A DNA stretch of 64,000 nt, from contig NZ_RFFM01000002.1 of NCBI RefSeq assembly GCF_003696365.1, forward strand, positions 744,001 to 808,000. Direction: 5' to 3'. Below, piece by piece: positions 1-9,592 of this stretch; within the stretch, counting starts at the first letter, position 1, and the number at the start of each line of letters is the position of its first letter. Origin of the DNA: Stutzerimonas zhaodongensis (lineage in GTDB: Bacteria; Pseudomonadota; Gammaproteobacteria; Pseudomonadales; Pseudomonadaceae). A program made the position numbers and the translations under genes. The notes beneath the pieces were generated by a model. That model searched no databases. It was not told the origin of the DNA and saw only the letters and a program-made list of their open reading frames with translations.

Positions 1-2331
1 AAAACCGACGCCGACGATGCCCAATGCGCCCGAAGCGAGGCTAAGGCCCGCGGCTACTGCGGGGCCTGCCACCAAAGCCGCCAAACTGGTGCCGGCCATT
101 GCTGCGATAGACGCTCCTCCCAGGACTTGCATTGACTTTTCAGCATATTCAAGCGAGGTGCCGCCGTTCTTCAATAGCTTGTCAATTCCCATCGCCCCCA
201 GTGCCAAATCAAGAAAACCGCCTGCTGTATCAGCCACAACACCGACGGGGCCCAGGATGGTTCCCACGAGCTTCAGTTTGCTGGGGATATCCATGACCTT
301 AGGATCAAGCCCCATGTCGCTGAGAGTGGCGTCAAGTCTCGAGTTGAGTAAAGAACGGCTGTTTGGATCCAGGTCGTCGACGGCAGCCTGATCAATTGAT
401 GCTGCTCCCGAACCGGCAGCACCAATGCGGCTGTTGCCATCCTCCATCGCCGTATGAAAACTTAAACCTGTTTCGGAATCGACGTTGGACTTGGCGGTAA
501 CAAAGCTCACGTCGCCTGACGCAACGTCATCAAACCAGTGTGTAATATCAGCCATATTTACCGTTGACTGAGACCCATCTGACGACACGACTGAACGATA
601 GTCGTCAGCGCTGTACAGGCCTTTGATTGATGCGTTGTCATCGGCCACCTCAGGAGCCGAGCCAGGGAACCGTTTCTCAAACATCTCGCGCAGCTGCGTG
701 TTATCGCCAAACCCAAGCAAGTCCCTCACGCCCGGTTTATTGAATGCCGCACCGAATATATCTAGAGTATTACCAATCACGGCGGGAGACGTCGCAATAC
801 TGATCATGAACAAACGCGCGGCCGCCATGCGGTCTTCAACCGTTTCGCCCTTGTTTTTCGAAAGATTGTAGATGGCCGCCGTTGTAGCCAACACCCCGCC
901 TATGGCCGGTATAACCCCGCGACTCATCGCCGCTTGAATAAGCCCAGCCGCACCACGACGCGTACTTAGCCCATCCGGGTTATTCGAACTGAGAACGTCG
1001 GACAGTCGCGAGGATATATCTTTCATGTCAAAGAAACCTTTGCCTTTGACTGATTCATACATCGCGTCGCCTAGTATTTTCACCGCAGCCTTATAGCTAT
1101 CGAGGCTACGTTTGACATCATCGGATAGGTTGCCGCCACCCTGGTTATTCAGGTAGCCCTGAACTGCCCGGTCCGCGAAGGTAATACCAAATAGGGCAGA
1201 CCAGGTGCTCGATAACCCCAGGGTTACTGTATCCGTGACTGCTGCCTTTAATGATTCGTCGGAATAGCTTCCGTTTTTAACCATGTCAGCGACATCATTA
1301 ACCATATCGACGTCGACTTCGACCCCGCCTCCCAACTCGCTGGAAAGTTTGCCAAAAACTTTATCCGCCTTGGTTTCATCCAACATTTTTAACGATTTGA
1401 AATCATTAGCAAATCGCACATTGGCGGCTGTTGGATCCATGCTTTTCAGCATGTCCTTGTAGTCATCGCTCATCATGCTATTGTAAATTTTATTGGTCAG
1501 CCCGTTCTTGTCAGCGATCTTGTCTATGGCACCTTCCATTAGCTGGTCGACGCCTTTTTTTACGCTGTCATTATCGGATAAAGCTGCCAGCTTCTTGTAA
1601 ATCTCCTCTTCCTTCAATAAGCCGTAGGTGTTGGCGCTATGCATAACGACGCCATCCCTGTCTTTCGTCTCACTCCAATCACCATCTGCTACGGTTATTG
1701 CAGGCTTATATGAATACCCTGTTTCCAAGGCGGTCTTTGCCTCAAGCAGCTCATAATATTGACGCCGTGGATCGCTTATATCGAGCTTGCCCCACTCGTC
1801 CTTCATCTTGTCCTGAAATAGCTCGCCAACCGTCTTTCCGCCTTCCGTAGTCTTGGCATTCATGAAATCCGTCGCTTCGGAATCCGGAACAGTTACCGTG
1901 ATGTCGTTATCCGCTCGACGAATATCACTACCAACTACTTTGTTTTCCAGAACAGAATATTTAAAGGGCGTCAGATGCGCCGATACGGCGAAAGTCTTCC
2001 CATCGTACTTATAGGTGTAGGTCGTATCGTCGGCTTTGGTGGGTTTAAGATTGCCGAGCGGGGGCAATGCATCATTTTCTTCAACTACGATCCAGTCTTC
2101 TTCTTTGGCCTTTGCTCGAAACTCATCGGCTGTTGCGGGCCCCTTGGATTTATCGCCACCTGTCCCACCAGAACCGCTGTTTGAAGGGGCTTCCCCTTTG
2201 TCGATTTCCTCGAGGCGATCCTTTTTTTCCGGCGTGTTGTTGGTGACCCGGGATTGGGTCAGGCCGATAATTGTTTCGAAAATCTCCGCCAGCCGAGCCT
2301 CGGCCTTAGTATTGTTATTTGCGACTTTCAT
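1..2331 (-). CDS. Large Gly/Ala-rich protein, possibly HrpK-like secreted translocator/effector (C-terminus beyond window)
   Basis: The frame is open for 777 codons from an ATG at 2331 to the window edge with no stop, so only the N-terminal part is seen. A GAGGG Shine-Dalgarno lies just upstream. There is no signal peptide. The N-terminus is polar, with a Ser/Gly/Lys linker near residues 45-65. The middle is acidic and helical (Asp/Lys/Met-rich). The last ~150 residues hold Gly/Ala hydrophobic stretches (such as GTILGPVGVVADTAGG and AAMAGTSLAALVAGPAVAAG) that could insert in a membrane. This layout, and overall resemblance from memory, suggest the HrpK group of type III translocator-like proteins, but no hrp box or type III genes are visible. 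The DNA is visibly AT-richer than its neighbours, which suggests acquisition. The reading frame is certain; the family is only a guess. Confidence 0.6.
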   Translation of the reverse strand, partial: MKVANNNTKAEARLAEIFETIIGLTQSRVTNNTPEKKDRLEEIDKGEAPSNSGSGGTGGDKSKGPATADEFRAKAKEEDWIVVEENDALPPLGNLKPTKADDTTYTYKYDGKTFAVSAHLTPFKYSVLENKVVGSDIRRADNDITVTVPDSEATDFMNAKTTEGGKTVGELFQDKMKDEWGKLDISDPRRQYYELLEAKTALETGYSYKPAITVADGDWSETKDRDGVVMHSANTYGLLKEEEIYKKLAALSDNDSVKKGVDQLMEGAIDKIADKNGLTNKIYNSMMSDDYKDMLKSMDPTAANVRFANDFKSLKMLDETKADKVFGKLSSELGGGVEVDVDMVNDVADMVKNGSYSDESLKAAVTDTVTLGLSSTWSALFGITFADRAVQGYLNNQGGGNLSDDVKRSLDSYKAAVKILGDAMYESVKGKGFFDMKDISSRLSDVLSSNNPDGLSTRRGAAGLIQAAMSRGVIPAIGGVLATTAAIYNLSKNKGETVEDRMAAARLFMISIATSPAVIGNTLDIFGAAFNKPGVRDLLGFGDNTQLREMFEKRFPGSAPEVADDNASIKGLYSADDYRSVVSSDGSQSTVNMADITHWFDDVASGDVSFVTAKSNVDSETGLSFHTAMEDGNSRIGAAGSGAASIDQAAVDDLDPNSRSLLNSRLDATLSDMGLDPKVMDIPSKLKLVGTILGPVGVVADTAGGFLDLALGAMGIDKLLKNGGTSLEYAEKSMQVLGGASIAAMAGTSLAALVAGPAVAAGLSLASGALGIVGVGF

Positions 2332-2840
2332 TCGAATGCCCTCGATGCCAGCATGAAATCGGGACGATACGAGCCAAGCTCGATCAGCCCTCTCAGCGTC
2401 GTCGACGGGCCATGATCATCCGATCCGATGCCATTACGGATTTGATCTGGAACAACCTACCAATCACAGTACGTATAGCTGAAACGTTTGCGCATCAGAA
2501 TTGAAGCGCTGCTTTCATCAACGCTCAACAATCGAGGTGTTTAATTCACAACGCTTCACACCCGGCACCCAGTCCGCGGTATGACGCCTGTTGGACGGGA
2601 TTACAGTGGATGACGATAACGCTGGCCAATCGATATTTCGGATTAATGAGCGGGATGTCATGCCTATAGCGACATCTGTAATCAATGCAATCTTGGAGGC
2701 ACAAAGATTGCGACCACACAGCAGGTAGTTGCCAGCGCCATTCGCCACTCAAGCAAGTACACCATCAGAGGCATACTCAGTTGTTGAAGCGCTCGCATAA
2801 AGGGGAACAGAAGCGTTCTGGCGAAAGCTATTCCCAAGTC
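2332..2840. other. Non-coding gap upstream of the left-end gene
   Basis: About 500 bases lie between the left-end gene and the end of umuC. The only frames present are short (76 codons or fewer), overlap one another and encode nothing recognisable. I see no tRNA, no repeat boundary and no hrp-box pair (GGAACC with CCAC) facing the left-end gene. The gap probably holds that gene's promoter and the 3' end of the umuDC transcript. Confidence 0.5.
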
Positions 2841-4121
2841 CTACCGACACCCCACCTTCCACAACTGATCCAATCGCGTCGTAAAGCTCTGGCTCATCAA
2901 CTCCCGCCGCATGCCCCAATCCGGCGCGGTGGGGATTCGACCGGGTCTGAGCGTGTTGCGACCCCACTTGGCGTTGACGGCATCGAGCACGCCCATGACG
3001 CGCTCCGCGGCGGCGGGTTGGGTTTCGGTGAAGAGGTCGTCGGTGTATTCGCCGCGTTGGCAGAGGTCCATCAGCAGTATTTCGGCTTTGCTGAAGGCGA
3101 AGCCCTCTCGATAGATAAGCTCCAGCCCGGCAATAGCCGCGCGGGTGATGTAGCGGGTGTCGTCGGTGGGGTATGGCAGTTCGCAGACGATGCCTTTGGC
3201 GAACCTGGGTTCGTCCGGGTTGAACATACCGGTGCGGATGCTGACGCGTACGCGCTTGCACAACGACTGTTGGGCTCGCAGCTTTTCACAGGCGCGCGCG
3301 GCGTAGGTGGCGACGGCTTCGCGAATGGGGGCGAGTTCGCGCAGGCGGTCGCCGAACATGCGTGAACAGCAGATTTCCTGCTTGAGCGGAGTCACGTCTT
3401 CCAGTTCGAGGCAGGGCGTGCCGCGCAGTTCGCGGGCGGTTTTTTCAATCACCACACTGAACTGTTTGCGCAGGGTCCAGGCGTCGGCATTGGCCAGGTC
3501 CCAGGCACTGCGAATGCCCATGCTGTTGAGGTGTTCGGTCATGCGCCGGCCGACGCCCCATACATCGCTCACGCTCGTGATGCGCAGCACCTTGTCGCGC
3601 CGCTCGGGGTCGCGCAGGTCGATTACGCCGCCGGTCTGCTTCATCCAGCGCTTGGCTGAATGGTTGGCCAACTTGGCGAGGGTTTTTGTGCTGGCGATGC
3701 CGACGCCAACAGGAATGCCGGTGAAGCGCAGCACGTCGGCACGGATGCGGCGCCCGAGCGACTCCGCATCCGCCACACCGGTCATATCCGCAAAAGCTTC
3801 GTCGATGGAGTACACCTCGACGGCCGGCGCGCGCTGTTCGATGACGGTCATCACCCGCTCGCTCATGTCGCCGTACAGTGCGTAGTTGCTGGAAAACACC
3901 ACGACGCCCCAGCGCTCCAGATCGAGCCGCACCTTGAAGTACGGCGCGCCCATCTTGATGCCCAGCGCCTTAGCCTCTGCCGAGCGGGCGATCACGCAGC
4001 CATCGTTATTGGAGAGGACGACGATGGGCGTAGTACGCAAATCTGGCCGGAAGACACGCTCGCAGGCGGCGTAAAACGAGTTGCAGTCGATTAAGGCCAG
4101 GGTGCGCTCAATATTTGCCAT
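2841..4121 (-). CDS. umuC: UmuC-type Y-family DNA polymerase (catalytic subunit of DNA polymerase V)
   Basis: This is an error-prone translesion polymerase that acts with cleaved UmuD in the SOS response. The 426-residue length fits UmuC (about 420). The palm carboxylates are visible as D12 in LIDCNSFY and D107/E108 in the YSIDEAF motif. Helix-hairpin-helix and little-finger regions follow, and the C-terminus has the family's LDQLWKV tail. The frame also opens upstream at 4169, but the conserved N-terminus ([14 protein letters not shown]) starts at 4121, and this start overlaps the umuD stop by 14 bases, as expected for translational coupling. Expression should follow the LexA box upstream of umuD. 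Identification is secure. Confidence 0.95.
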   Translation of the reverse strand: MANIERTLALIDCNSFYAACERVFRPDLRTTPIVVLSNNDGCVIARSAEAKALGIKMGAPYFKVRLDLERWGVVVFSSNYALYGDMSERVMTVIEQRAPAVEVYSIDEAFADMTGVADAESLGRRIRADVLRFTGIPVGVGIASTKTLAKLANHSAKRWMKQTGGVIDLRDPERRDKVLRITSVSDVWGVGRRMTEHLNSMGIRSAWDLANADAWTLRKQFSVVIEKTARELRGTPCLELEDVTPLKQEICCSRMFGDRLRELAPIREAVATYAARACEKLRAQQSLCKRVRVSIRTGMFNPDEPRFAKGIVCELPYPTDDTRYITRAAIAGLELIYREGFAFSKAEILLMDLCQRGEYTDDLFTETQPAAAERVMGVLDAVNAKWGRNTLRPGRIPTAPDWGMRRELMSQSFTTRLDQLWKVGCR

Positions 4122-4539
4122 GGGTGCGCACGCTGAATGGCACGACGCCCCACACGTACAGCTCTTCACTTTCCAGCAGGTAGCGCGGGGGGAACTTGGG
4201 GTTGGCCGAGCGCAGGATGATCTGGTCGCCCTGCCGATCGAAAATCTTCACCAGCGGCTCGTTGTTGAGCGCAGCGATGACGATCTCCCCTCTCTCGGCT
4301 TCGCGCCCGCGATCGATGATGAGGATGTCCCGATCGAATATGCCCACGTGGATCATGCTGTCGCCGTCGGCTCGCGCCAGGTAGGTATGCGGCGCGCGGA
4401 TGTTCATCAGCTCATCGAGCGAGAGCGTGCCTTCCATATGATCTTGCGCAGGACTGGGGAAGCCGGCGGGTATGCAGAAGCTGAAAAGCGGCAAGGCAAT
4501 GGCGGACGGAGCAGCAGGCCCCAGAAAATGAACGGGCAT
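4108..4539 (-). CDS. umuD: UmuD-type SOS mutagenesis protein / self-cleaving LexA-family peptidase
   Basis: A 143-residue S24-family protein. RecA filaments trigger its self-cleavage, and the shortened dimer activates UmuC. The Ser-Lys dyad is S61 (in ADGDSMI) and K98 (in NEPLVKIF). The expected cleavage bond is A25-G26 in IPAGFPSP; E. coli UmuD has Cys-Gly and LexA has Ala-Gly, so this site is of the LexA type. The C-terminal beta domain is complete. The gene is first of a two-gene operon with umuC and starts 16 bases from a perfect LexA box, which supports SOS control. Confidence 0.94.
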   Translation of the reverse strand: MPVHFLGPAAPSAIALPLFSFCIPAGFPSPAQDHMEGTLSLDELMNIRAPHTYLARADGDSMIHVGIFDRDILIIDRGREAERGEIVIAALNNEPLVKIFDRQGDQIILRSANPKFPPRYLLESEELYVWGVVPFSVRTHGKY

Positions 4540-4555
4540 GGTACAGACCTCATAA

Positions 4556-4571
4556 CTGTATACACATACAG
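4556..4571. promoter_or_regulatory. LexA (SOS) operator
   Basis: The 16 bases CTGTATACACATACAG match the gammaproteobacterial LexA consensus CTG-N10-CAG, with the usual alternating TA core. The site lies 16 bases upstream of the umuD start, where bound repressor would block the promoter. It is also in the gap before the divergent endonuclease gene at 4778, about 206 bases from that start, so control of that gene is possible but unproven. Confidence 0.9.
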
Positions 4572-4777
4572 TATGGCGATGTCATGGCGCGGTCAATTTG
4601 GGCAGACGTATGGAAGCGTCATCCATGCAGACGCTCATATTGGCGGTTCAATTTGGCGAACCGAGGGCCGCGTCGGTCCGCATCCCGCATACGCCAAATC
4701 TTCATAGAAGCTCCATATGGTCGATGCACAGGCCATGGCATCAACGCTACGGCCGCCTGGCTTATCTAGGAAGCCCT

Positions 4778-5722
4778 ATGTCCGCGCCAACCGCTCAGTT
4801 GCAATACCGGCCACGCCTGGCTGACCTGCGTCGACTCGCCCAGCCGGGTTCGCTGGAAAACCACGCACTCGAACGTGGGCTACCGCGAACCACACCGGCC
4901 GAGGCCCTGACCGATCGGGAGGGGTATCGGGACGATTTTCTCGGGGACTTCCGCGTGCCCTGGCCGCAGCTGGACGAGCTCTTCCGCGCCGACCTGCTAC
5001 CGGTTCCAGGCAGCGCGCTGAATCGGCTCGACTACACGCACTTTTCGATTGCCATGTCCAAGAGCCGCCGCCTGGCCCTGTTCGTCGGTGTGAACATCAT
5101 GGGCGAATCGCTGGTGGAGGTTGCTCGGGGCAGGGATCGCTGGAGTTACGACGGGCGCATTCCGGCTGAAGCTCAGATCGGTGAATCTCTATACGCAGAC
5201 AACCTGCTCGATCGTGGTCATCTCGTGCGTCGCCAGGACCCGAATTGGGGACCCAACGCCGAGCAGGCCAACGCTGACACTTTTCACTTCACCAACTGTT
5301 CGCCGCAGATGGCTGGTTTCAACCAGAAGAACTGGCTGGACCTGGAGAACTACCTGCTCGACAACACACGCCGCTGGCAAGCGCGTGCCACGGTGTTCAG
5401 CGGGCCCGTGTTCAGCGATGCCGATCGGCACTACCGGGGCGTTCCGATCCCCAGCGCCTTCTGGAAGGTCGTCGCATTTGTCGGTGACGACGGAAAGCCT
5501 TCGGCCACTGCTTATGTCATCAGCCAGGAAGGCGAGCTCGACCGCCTGAGCGTACTGTTCGGCAGGTTTCGGACTTATCAGCGGAGCGTGCTTGAGGTCG
5601 AGCGGCTCACCGGCATCAATTTCGGCGGCCTAGCTGATTACGATGGATTTTCCAACGAAGAGCGCGCAACCGGCACTCGGATACAAGCTGAAATCCGGGA
5701 GATGGGTGACATCCGCGTTTAA
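4778..5722 (+). CDS. DNA/RNA non-specific endonuclease (NUC1 / Serratia nuclease family)
   Basis: The 314-residue protein carries the family's DRGH signature at residues 145-148 (catalytic H148) and a downstream FNQKNW segment whose N182 would bind the Mg2+. FTNCSPQ, between them, is also typical. These enzymes hydrolyse single- and double-stranded DNA and RNA. The frame extends 60 codons upstream, but the start at 4778 has an AGGAAG ribosome site and gives a sensible N-terminus. No clear signal peptide is seen, so whether it works inside the cell or is exported by another route is unclear. It is divergent from umuDC and near their LexA box. Confidence 0.85.
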   Translation: MSAPTAQLQYRPRLADLRRLAQPGSLENHALERGLPRTTPAEALTDREGYRDDFLGDFRVPWPQLDELFRADLLPVPGSALNRLDYTHFSIAMSKSRRLALFVGVNIMGESLVEVARGRDRWSYDGRIPAEAQIGESLYADNLLDRGHLVRRQDPNWGPNAEQANADTFHFTNCSPQMAGFNQKNWLDLENYLLDNTRRWQARATVFSGPVFSDADRHYRGVPIPSAFWKVVAFVGDDGKPSATAYVISQEGELDRLSVLFGRFRTYQRSVLEVERLTGINFGGLADYDGFSNEERATGTRIQAEIREMGDIRV

Positions 5723-5772
5723 ATAGCGCAAACGTGCCCAATTCAGGGCGCACTCAGGTGATGCGAATCAGA

Positions 5773-5798
5773 CAAGACCCTGCGTGAGCAGGGCCTTG
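5773..5798. terminator. Bidirectional hairpin between convergent genes
   Basis: An 11-bp stem with one mismatch (CAAGACCCTGC / GCAGGGCCTTG) and a GTGA loop sits between the convergent ends of the endonuclease and hydrolase genes. There is no long T-run, so it may be a weak terminator for both. Confidence 0.5.
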
Positions 5799-5817
5799 CA
5801 TCCGGGCTCAAGCGGAA

Positions 5818-7224
5818 TCAGCTACCAGGGCAGGCCGGCAGCGCTGCACGATTCTGAGTGCCATCGTTACGTGTGAACTGGCAGCCGTAGGCGGGATTTG
5901 CGACGGCTTTGGCGTCGAGTACCCGATCGCCCGCCGGCTTGATGCCTTGTTGCTCCCATTGCAGCATCGCCGCCATCGCTTCGACCTGTTCCTGATAGGT
6001 GAAATCGCAGTGGCTGGGCGCACGTATGGCTCGCTGCACCAGCAGGTCGCCGTTGCCATTGGCTTCGGCGTTGCGGCGGTAGATCTGCTGATGCTTGAAC
6101 GGCACGTACAGGTCGCCCAGCGTGTGGATGCTGACCACCGGAACGTTGAACTGGCCGTTCACGACCGGAATCCAGCGCAGGCCGTCCGGGCGGATGCTAT
6201 TGGCTGGCGGATGGCCGACTACGCGGATGATCGAGTCGTTGAACTCGCGTTCCTCGCGGGACATCGCCTTGTTCGTATCGAACTGATAGCGCGTGGCAAG
6301 GTTGCCGGTCAGCGAGTCGGCCAGGATGCCATTCACCGAACCGTCTTGACCGCCCGTACCCAGTACGACGCTTTGCAGGCTGGTACGGAAGCCTTCGGCA
6401 AAGATCGGGCGTTCGCCACCGCTGAGATCACGCACGATGCCTTCGAGCTTCTCGCCCTGGGCCGATGGAGCGGTCGGGTACGTATCCCACAGCGTCCCTA
6501 TGATCTGCGGCAACTTGGCCTGGAAATCGGTCGCCGGGAAGGTGGTCGGCCCCTGGCCTGCAAGGTGCTGGGCGGCCAGGGTGAAGTTCATCAGGTATTC
6601 GAATTGATAGACGTCACCCGTGACGCCGCACATCGGCACCGAGCCGTTGTAGCGCACCGGGTTGTTCGCGGTGGCATAGGTTTCAGCCTCCACCGCAGCG
6701 GCCGCGACATGGCCGCCCATGGAGTGGCCGGTGATGTAGGTCTTGGAGGGCTCGGCCTTGCCGGTCAGGCTGCTGAAGGCCAGCGCCAGCGCGTTGGTGT
6801 CTTCCACTCCGGCCCGCACATCGTAGAAGTTCTTGCTGTAGCTGGACGCGGCCCAGGCGTAGCCCTGCTGCAGCAACCAAGGGCGAATCGCTGGCGGGCT
6901 CACGGTCAGCTCCGGCCCCGTGCCTCGATAGCCGTGGGCGTACATGACGAGCATGCCGTTCCAGTTAGGCGGCACTTCGATCTGATATGAAGACCCCTCG
7001 TAGACGCCCGTCCAGCGCTCACTGGGCAGGCCCGGAAATGGCGCCAGGGGCGATACAACGGGGAAGAAGGTGCGCGAATCCTGCTCGCGCGCTTCGCTGT
7101 TGGATACTGGTGGCTTGATCGGCTTGGGACGTGCCTGGACATCGGCGGCTATTCCGATCGTACCGACCAGCATCACACCGGCGACGGCACGCGCACAGGC
7201 TGAAGCCAACTTGCTTGAGAGCAT
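5818..7224 (-). CDS. Secreted alpha/beta hydrolase, substrate unknown
   Basis: The 468-residue precursor begins with a signal peptide (positively charged start, hydrophobic core ending near ADVQA), so it is exported. The nucleophile elbow is GHSMGGH. The acid is probably the Asp in HTLGDLYVP, and the His the one in APSHCDF near the C-terminus. The segment GMLVMYAHGYRG precedes the nucleophile, as in serine esterases. The length and a large insert between nucleophile and acid resemble extracellular esterases or polyester depolymerases, but I cannot name a substrate. It stands alone, with its own ribosome site (GGAAACATCC region). Confidence 0.75.
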   Translation of the reverse strand: MLSSKLASACARAVAGVMLVGTIGIAADVQARPKPIKPPVSNSEAREQDSRTFFPVVSPLAPFPGLPSERWTGVYEGSSYQIEVPPNWNGMLVMYAHGYRGTGPELTVSPPAIRPWLLQQGYAWAASSYSKNFYDVRAGVEDTNALALAFSSLTGKAEPSKTYITGHSMGGHVAAAAVEAETYATANNPVRYNGSVPMCGVTGDVYQFEYLMNFTLAAQHLAGQGPTTFPATDFQAKLPQIIGTLWDTYPTAPSAQGEKLEGIVRDLSGGERPIFAEGFRTSLQSVVLGTGGQDGSVNGILADSLTGNLATRYQFDTNKAMSREEREFNDSIIRVVGHPPANSIRPDGLRWIPVVNGQFNVPVVSIHTLGDLYVPFKHQQIYRRNAEANGNGDLLVQRAIRAPSHCDFTYQEQVEAMAAMLQWEQQGIKPAGDRVLDAKAVANPAYGCQFTRNDGTQNRAALPACPGS

Positions 7225-7541
7225 GGATGTTTCCTCGGTTGTTTATTGTTTTTGTTCTTTGCAGGGCGAGCTTTGCCGGGCTTGCCAAGCGCAAGCGGTA
7301 CACGCACTTCGACTAACCGTGGCAGAAAGCTTGGACCTGTCAAATGGCCCAACGGCTCGGGAGATGAGCGGCAGTATGGTCTTGGAAATATGACGACTGG
7401 GGTGTCGCTTATGCCAGCCCTGTTCGCGGCGATGATCGGTAGCGGCGCGAAGCTTCTGGAACGGCTTCAGCGTGGGATGCGGGTAGCGAGGAAAGCAACT
7501 GAGTGGCGGCTGCCACCCAGTTCGGTTGGGCTACGGCAGTA
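7225..7541. other. Intergenic gap, no feature recognised
   Basis: About 317 bases between the hydrolase start and the small lipoprotein stop. The frames here are short and antisense-like. It must contain the hydrolase promoter, but I could not pick a convincing -35/-10 pair, hairpin or repeat. Confidence 0.4.
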
Positions 7542-7709
7542 TCAGCAGTTGCCCTTCTTGGCCTGGCCAGGCGGGCAATGCTTGCCGCCATGACCGCCAC
7601 CGTCGCCTACATCGATGCCGATGCCCGGCAAGCGCAGGCTGCAGCCAGTCATCAACAGAGCCGCCAGCAAGACGGCTACGGCACGAATCGTCACAGATTG
7701 CGCTTTCAT
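7542..7709 (-). CDS. Small lipoprotein, 55 residues
   Basis: The start at 7709 follows an AGGAG ribosome site; the longer frame to 7817 lacks one. The product has a short Lys/Arg start, a hydrophobic core and a lipobox LLMTGC with the lipidated Cys at residue 22. A Gly/His-rich linker follows, and the tail is HCPPGQAKKGNC. Tails of this PPGQAKKG type occur in many small Pseudomonas lipoproteins of unknown role. It should be anchored in the outer membrane, since the residue after Cys is Ser rather than Asp. Function unknown. Confidence 0.75.
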   Translation of the reverse strand: MKAQSVTIRAVAVLLAALLMTGCSLRLPGIGIDVGDGGGHGGKHCPPGQAKKGNC

Positions 7710-7877
7710 TGGAATACTCCTGAATTTCCTAGCGGGAGGCGCGGAAGGTCCGGCACCTGACCAGCAGTATCCGCCGCGGCGAAGCGTAACGACAGCGGAT
7801 TTCATGCATGAAGCCAAGCGCCGGGATCGTCGCCGCTGTGACGATGATCCGGCGCAAGGTCAGCTGGCGCGGCGCGA

Positions 7878-9362
7878 TCAGCCAGCGCGGTATTCAGCGT
7901 CGGCCGCTTCGAAGCGACGCTGGATGGTGGTTGCCGGCTCTTTACCCATCAGGCTGACGACGTAGATGGCGATGCTGGCGAAGATGAAGCCCGGAATGAT
8001 TTCGTACAGCCCAAGGCCGATGAACTCCTTCCAGACCACCACGGTGATCGCACCGACCAGCATGCCGACCAGCGCGCCGTTACGCGTCATGCGCTTCCAG
8101 ACCAGCGAAATCAGCACTACCGGGCCAAAGGCCGCACCAAAGCCTGCCCAGGCGTAGGACACCAGACCCAGCACCTTGCTCTGTGGATTGGATGCAATGC
8201 CGATGGCGATTAGGGCAATCAGCAGAACCATGCCACGGCCAACCCAGACCAGCTCGGTCTGCGAAGCATTCTTGCGCAGCATGGCCTTGTAGAAGTCCTG
8301 CGTGAGGGCGCTGGAGCTGACCAGCAGCTGGGCGCTGAGCGTACTCATCACCGCAGCCAGTACGCCGGAAAGGATGATGCCGGCGACCCAGGGGTTGAAC
8401 AGAATCTTCACCAGCTCCATGAACACGCGCTCGCCATTTTCGGTGACCGCGCCTGCGCGCCCGGGGTTGTCGGCAAAGTAGGCGATGCCGAGGAAGCCCA
8501 CGGCCACTGCGCCGGCCAGGGTCAGGATCATCCAGGCCATGCCGATACGACGGGCGTTGGGGATCGTCTTCACCGAATCGGCGGCCATGAAGCGCACCAG
8601 GATGTGCGGCTGGCCGAAGTAGCCGAGGCCCCAGCCGAGCAGGGAAATGATGGCGATGAAGGACAGGCCCTTGAACATGTCGAAGTTCGACGGATCCTGC
8701 GCGGCGATGGTGTCCATCGCGGTGCCCATGTCGCCCAGCGCGAGGATCACGAACACGGGGGTGATCAGCAGCGCGAAGATCATCAGCGTGGCCTGCACGG
8801 TGTCGGTCCAGCTCACAGCCAGGAAGCCGCCGATGAATACGTAGAGAATGGTTGCGGCTGCGCCAACCCACAGCGCCGTGCCGTACTCCATGCCGAAAGT
8901 GGACTCGAACAACCGCGCGCCCGCTACCACACCGGAGGCGCAATAGATGGTGAAGAACACCAGGATCACCAGCGCCGAGAAGATGCGCAGCAGGCGGCTG
9001 GTGTCTTCGAAGCGGTGGGAGAAGTAGTCCGGCAGGGTCAGCGCGTTATGGTTGTGCTCGGTGTGCACACGCAGCCGCCCAGCGACGAAGATCCAATTGA
9101 GCCAGGCGCCAGCGATGAGGCCGATGGCGATCCAGCTTTCCGACAGACCTGCCACGAAGATGGCGCCCGGCAAGCCCATCAGCAGCCAGCCGCTCATGTC
9201 GGACGCGCCCGCCGACAATGCGGTAACGAAACTGCCGAGGCTGCGGCCGCCGAGGATGTAGTCGTCGAAGTTCTTGGTGGCGCGGTAGGCGGTGAAACCG
9301 ATAATGATCATCGCCGCGATGTAGATCACGAAGGTGATCAGGGTGGGGGTACTCACATTCAT
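7878..9362 (-). CDS. putP: Sodium/proline symporter PutP (first copy)
   Basis: A 494-residue, about 13-helix SSS-family symporter importing L-proline with Na+. The conserved GGRSLGSFVTALSAGASDMSG segment around residues 38-58 contains the Na+-site Asp, and the family signature with GFGAAFGP is near residue 415. Nearly every position is shared with the second copy at 14461-15945 (close to 90 percent identical by eye). This copy has its own 230-base upstream gap, so it is probably transcribed alone. The close paralogue suggests divided regulation rather than different substrates. Confidence 0.93.
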   Translation of the reverse strand: MNVSTPTLITFVIYIAAMIIIGFTAYRATKNFDDYILGGRSLGSFVTALSAGASDMSGWLLMGLPGAIFVAGLSESWIAIGLIAGAWLNWIFVAGRLRVHTEHNHNALTLPDYFSHRFEDTSRLLRIFSALVILVFFTIYCASGVVAGARLFESTFGMEYGTALWVGAAATILYVFIGGFLAVSWTDTVQATLMIFALLITPVFVILALGDMGTAMDTIAAQDPSNFDMFKGLSFIAIISLLGWGLGYFGQPHILVRFMAADSVKTIPNARRIGMAWMILTLAGAVAVGFLGIAYFADNPGRAGAVTENGERVFMELVKILFNPWVAGIILSGVLAAVMSTLSAQLLVSSSALTQDFYKAMLRKNASQTELVWVGRGMVLLIALIAIGIASNPQSKVLGLVSYAWAGFGAAFGPVVLISLVWKRMTRNGALVGMLVGAITVVVWKEFIGLGLYEIIPGFIFASIAIYVVSLMGKEPATTIQRRFEAADAEYRAG

Positions 9363-9592
9363 TGGTTTTGTTTTCCTTGTGCTGCGGGGACCTGGCCCCC
9401 GCCTCCACTGACGAAACGCAAACGCTTGTGGCGCAGCGTTGGCAACGGATGGGTCGGGTTAGGCGCGAAAGAATAGCGTCTGGATTGGCTCCGCGCTCGT
9501 GACCGGAGGGTTTTGCCGGAAAAAAGTACCCAAACGCTTTTGGTCCGCTGACACACGACGAGATGGCGAGCTGACCGCCGCTAGGGGAACGC

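Noticed and set aside
2518-2752. Two short minus-strand frames of 68-76 codons in the gap after umuC
   Set aside because: They overlap each other, lack ribosome sites and resemble nothing.
2332-2840. An hrp box controlling the left-end gene
   Set aside because: I looked for GGAACC with a CCAC box 15-16 bases apart on the minus strand and found none.
5947-6990. A 347-codon plus-strand frame within the alpha/beta hydrolase gene
   Set aside because: The minus-strand protein has a signal peptide and a catalytic triad; the other frame is a shadow.
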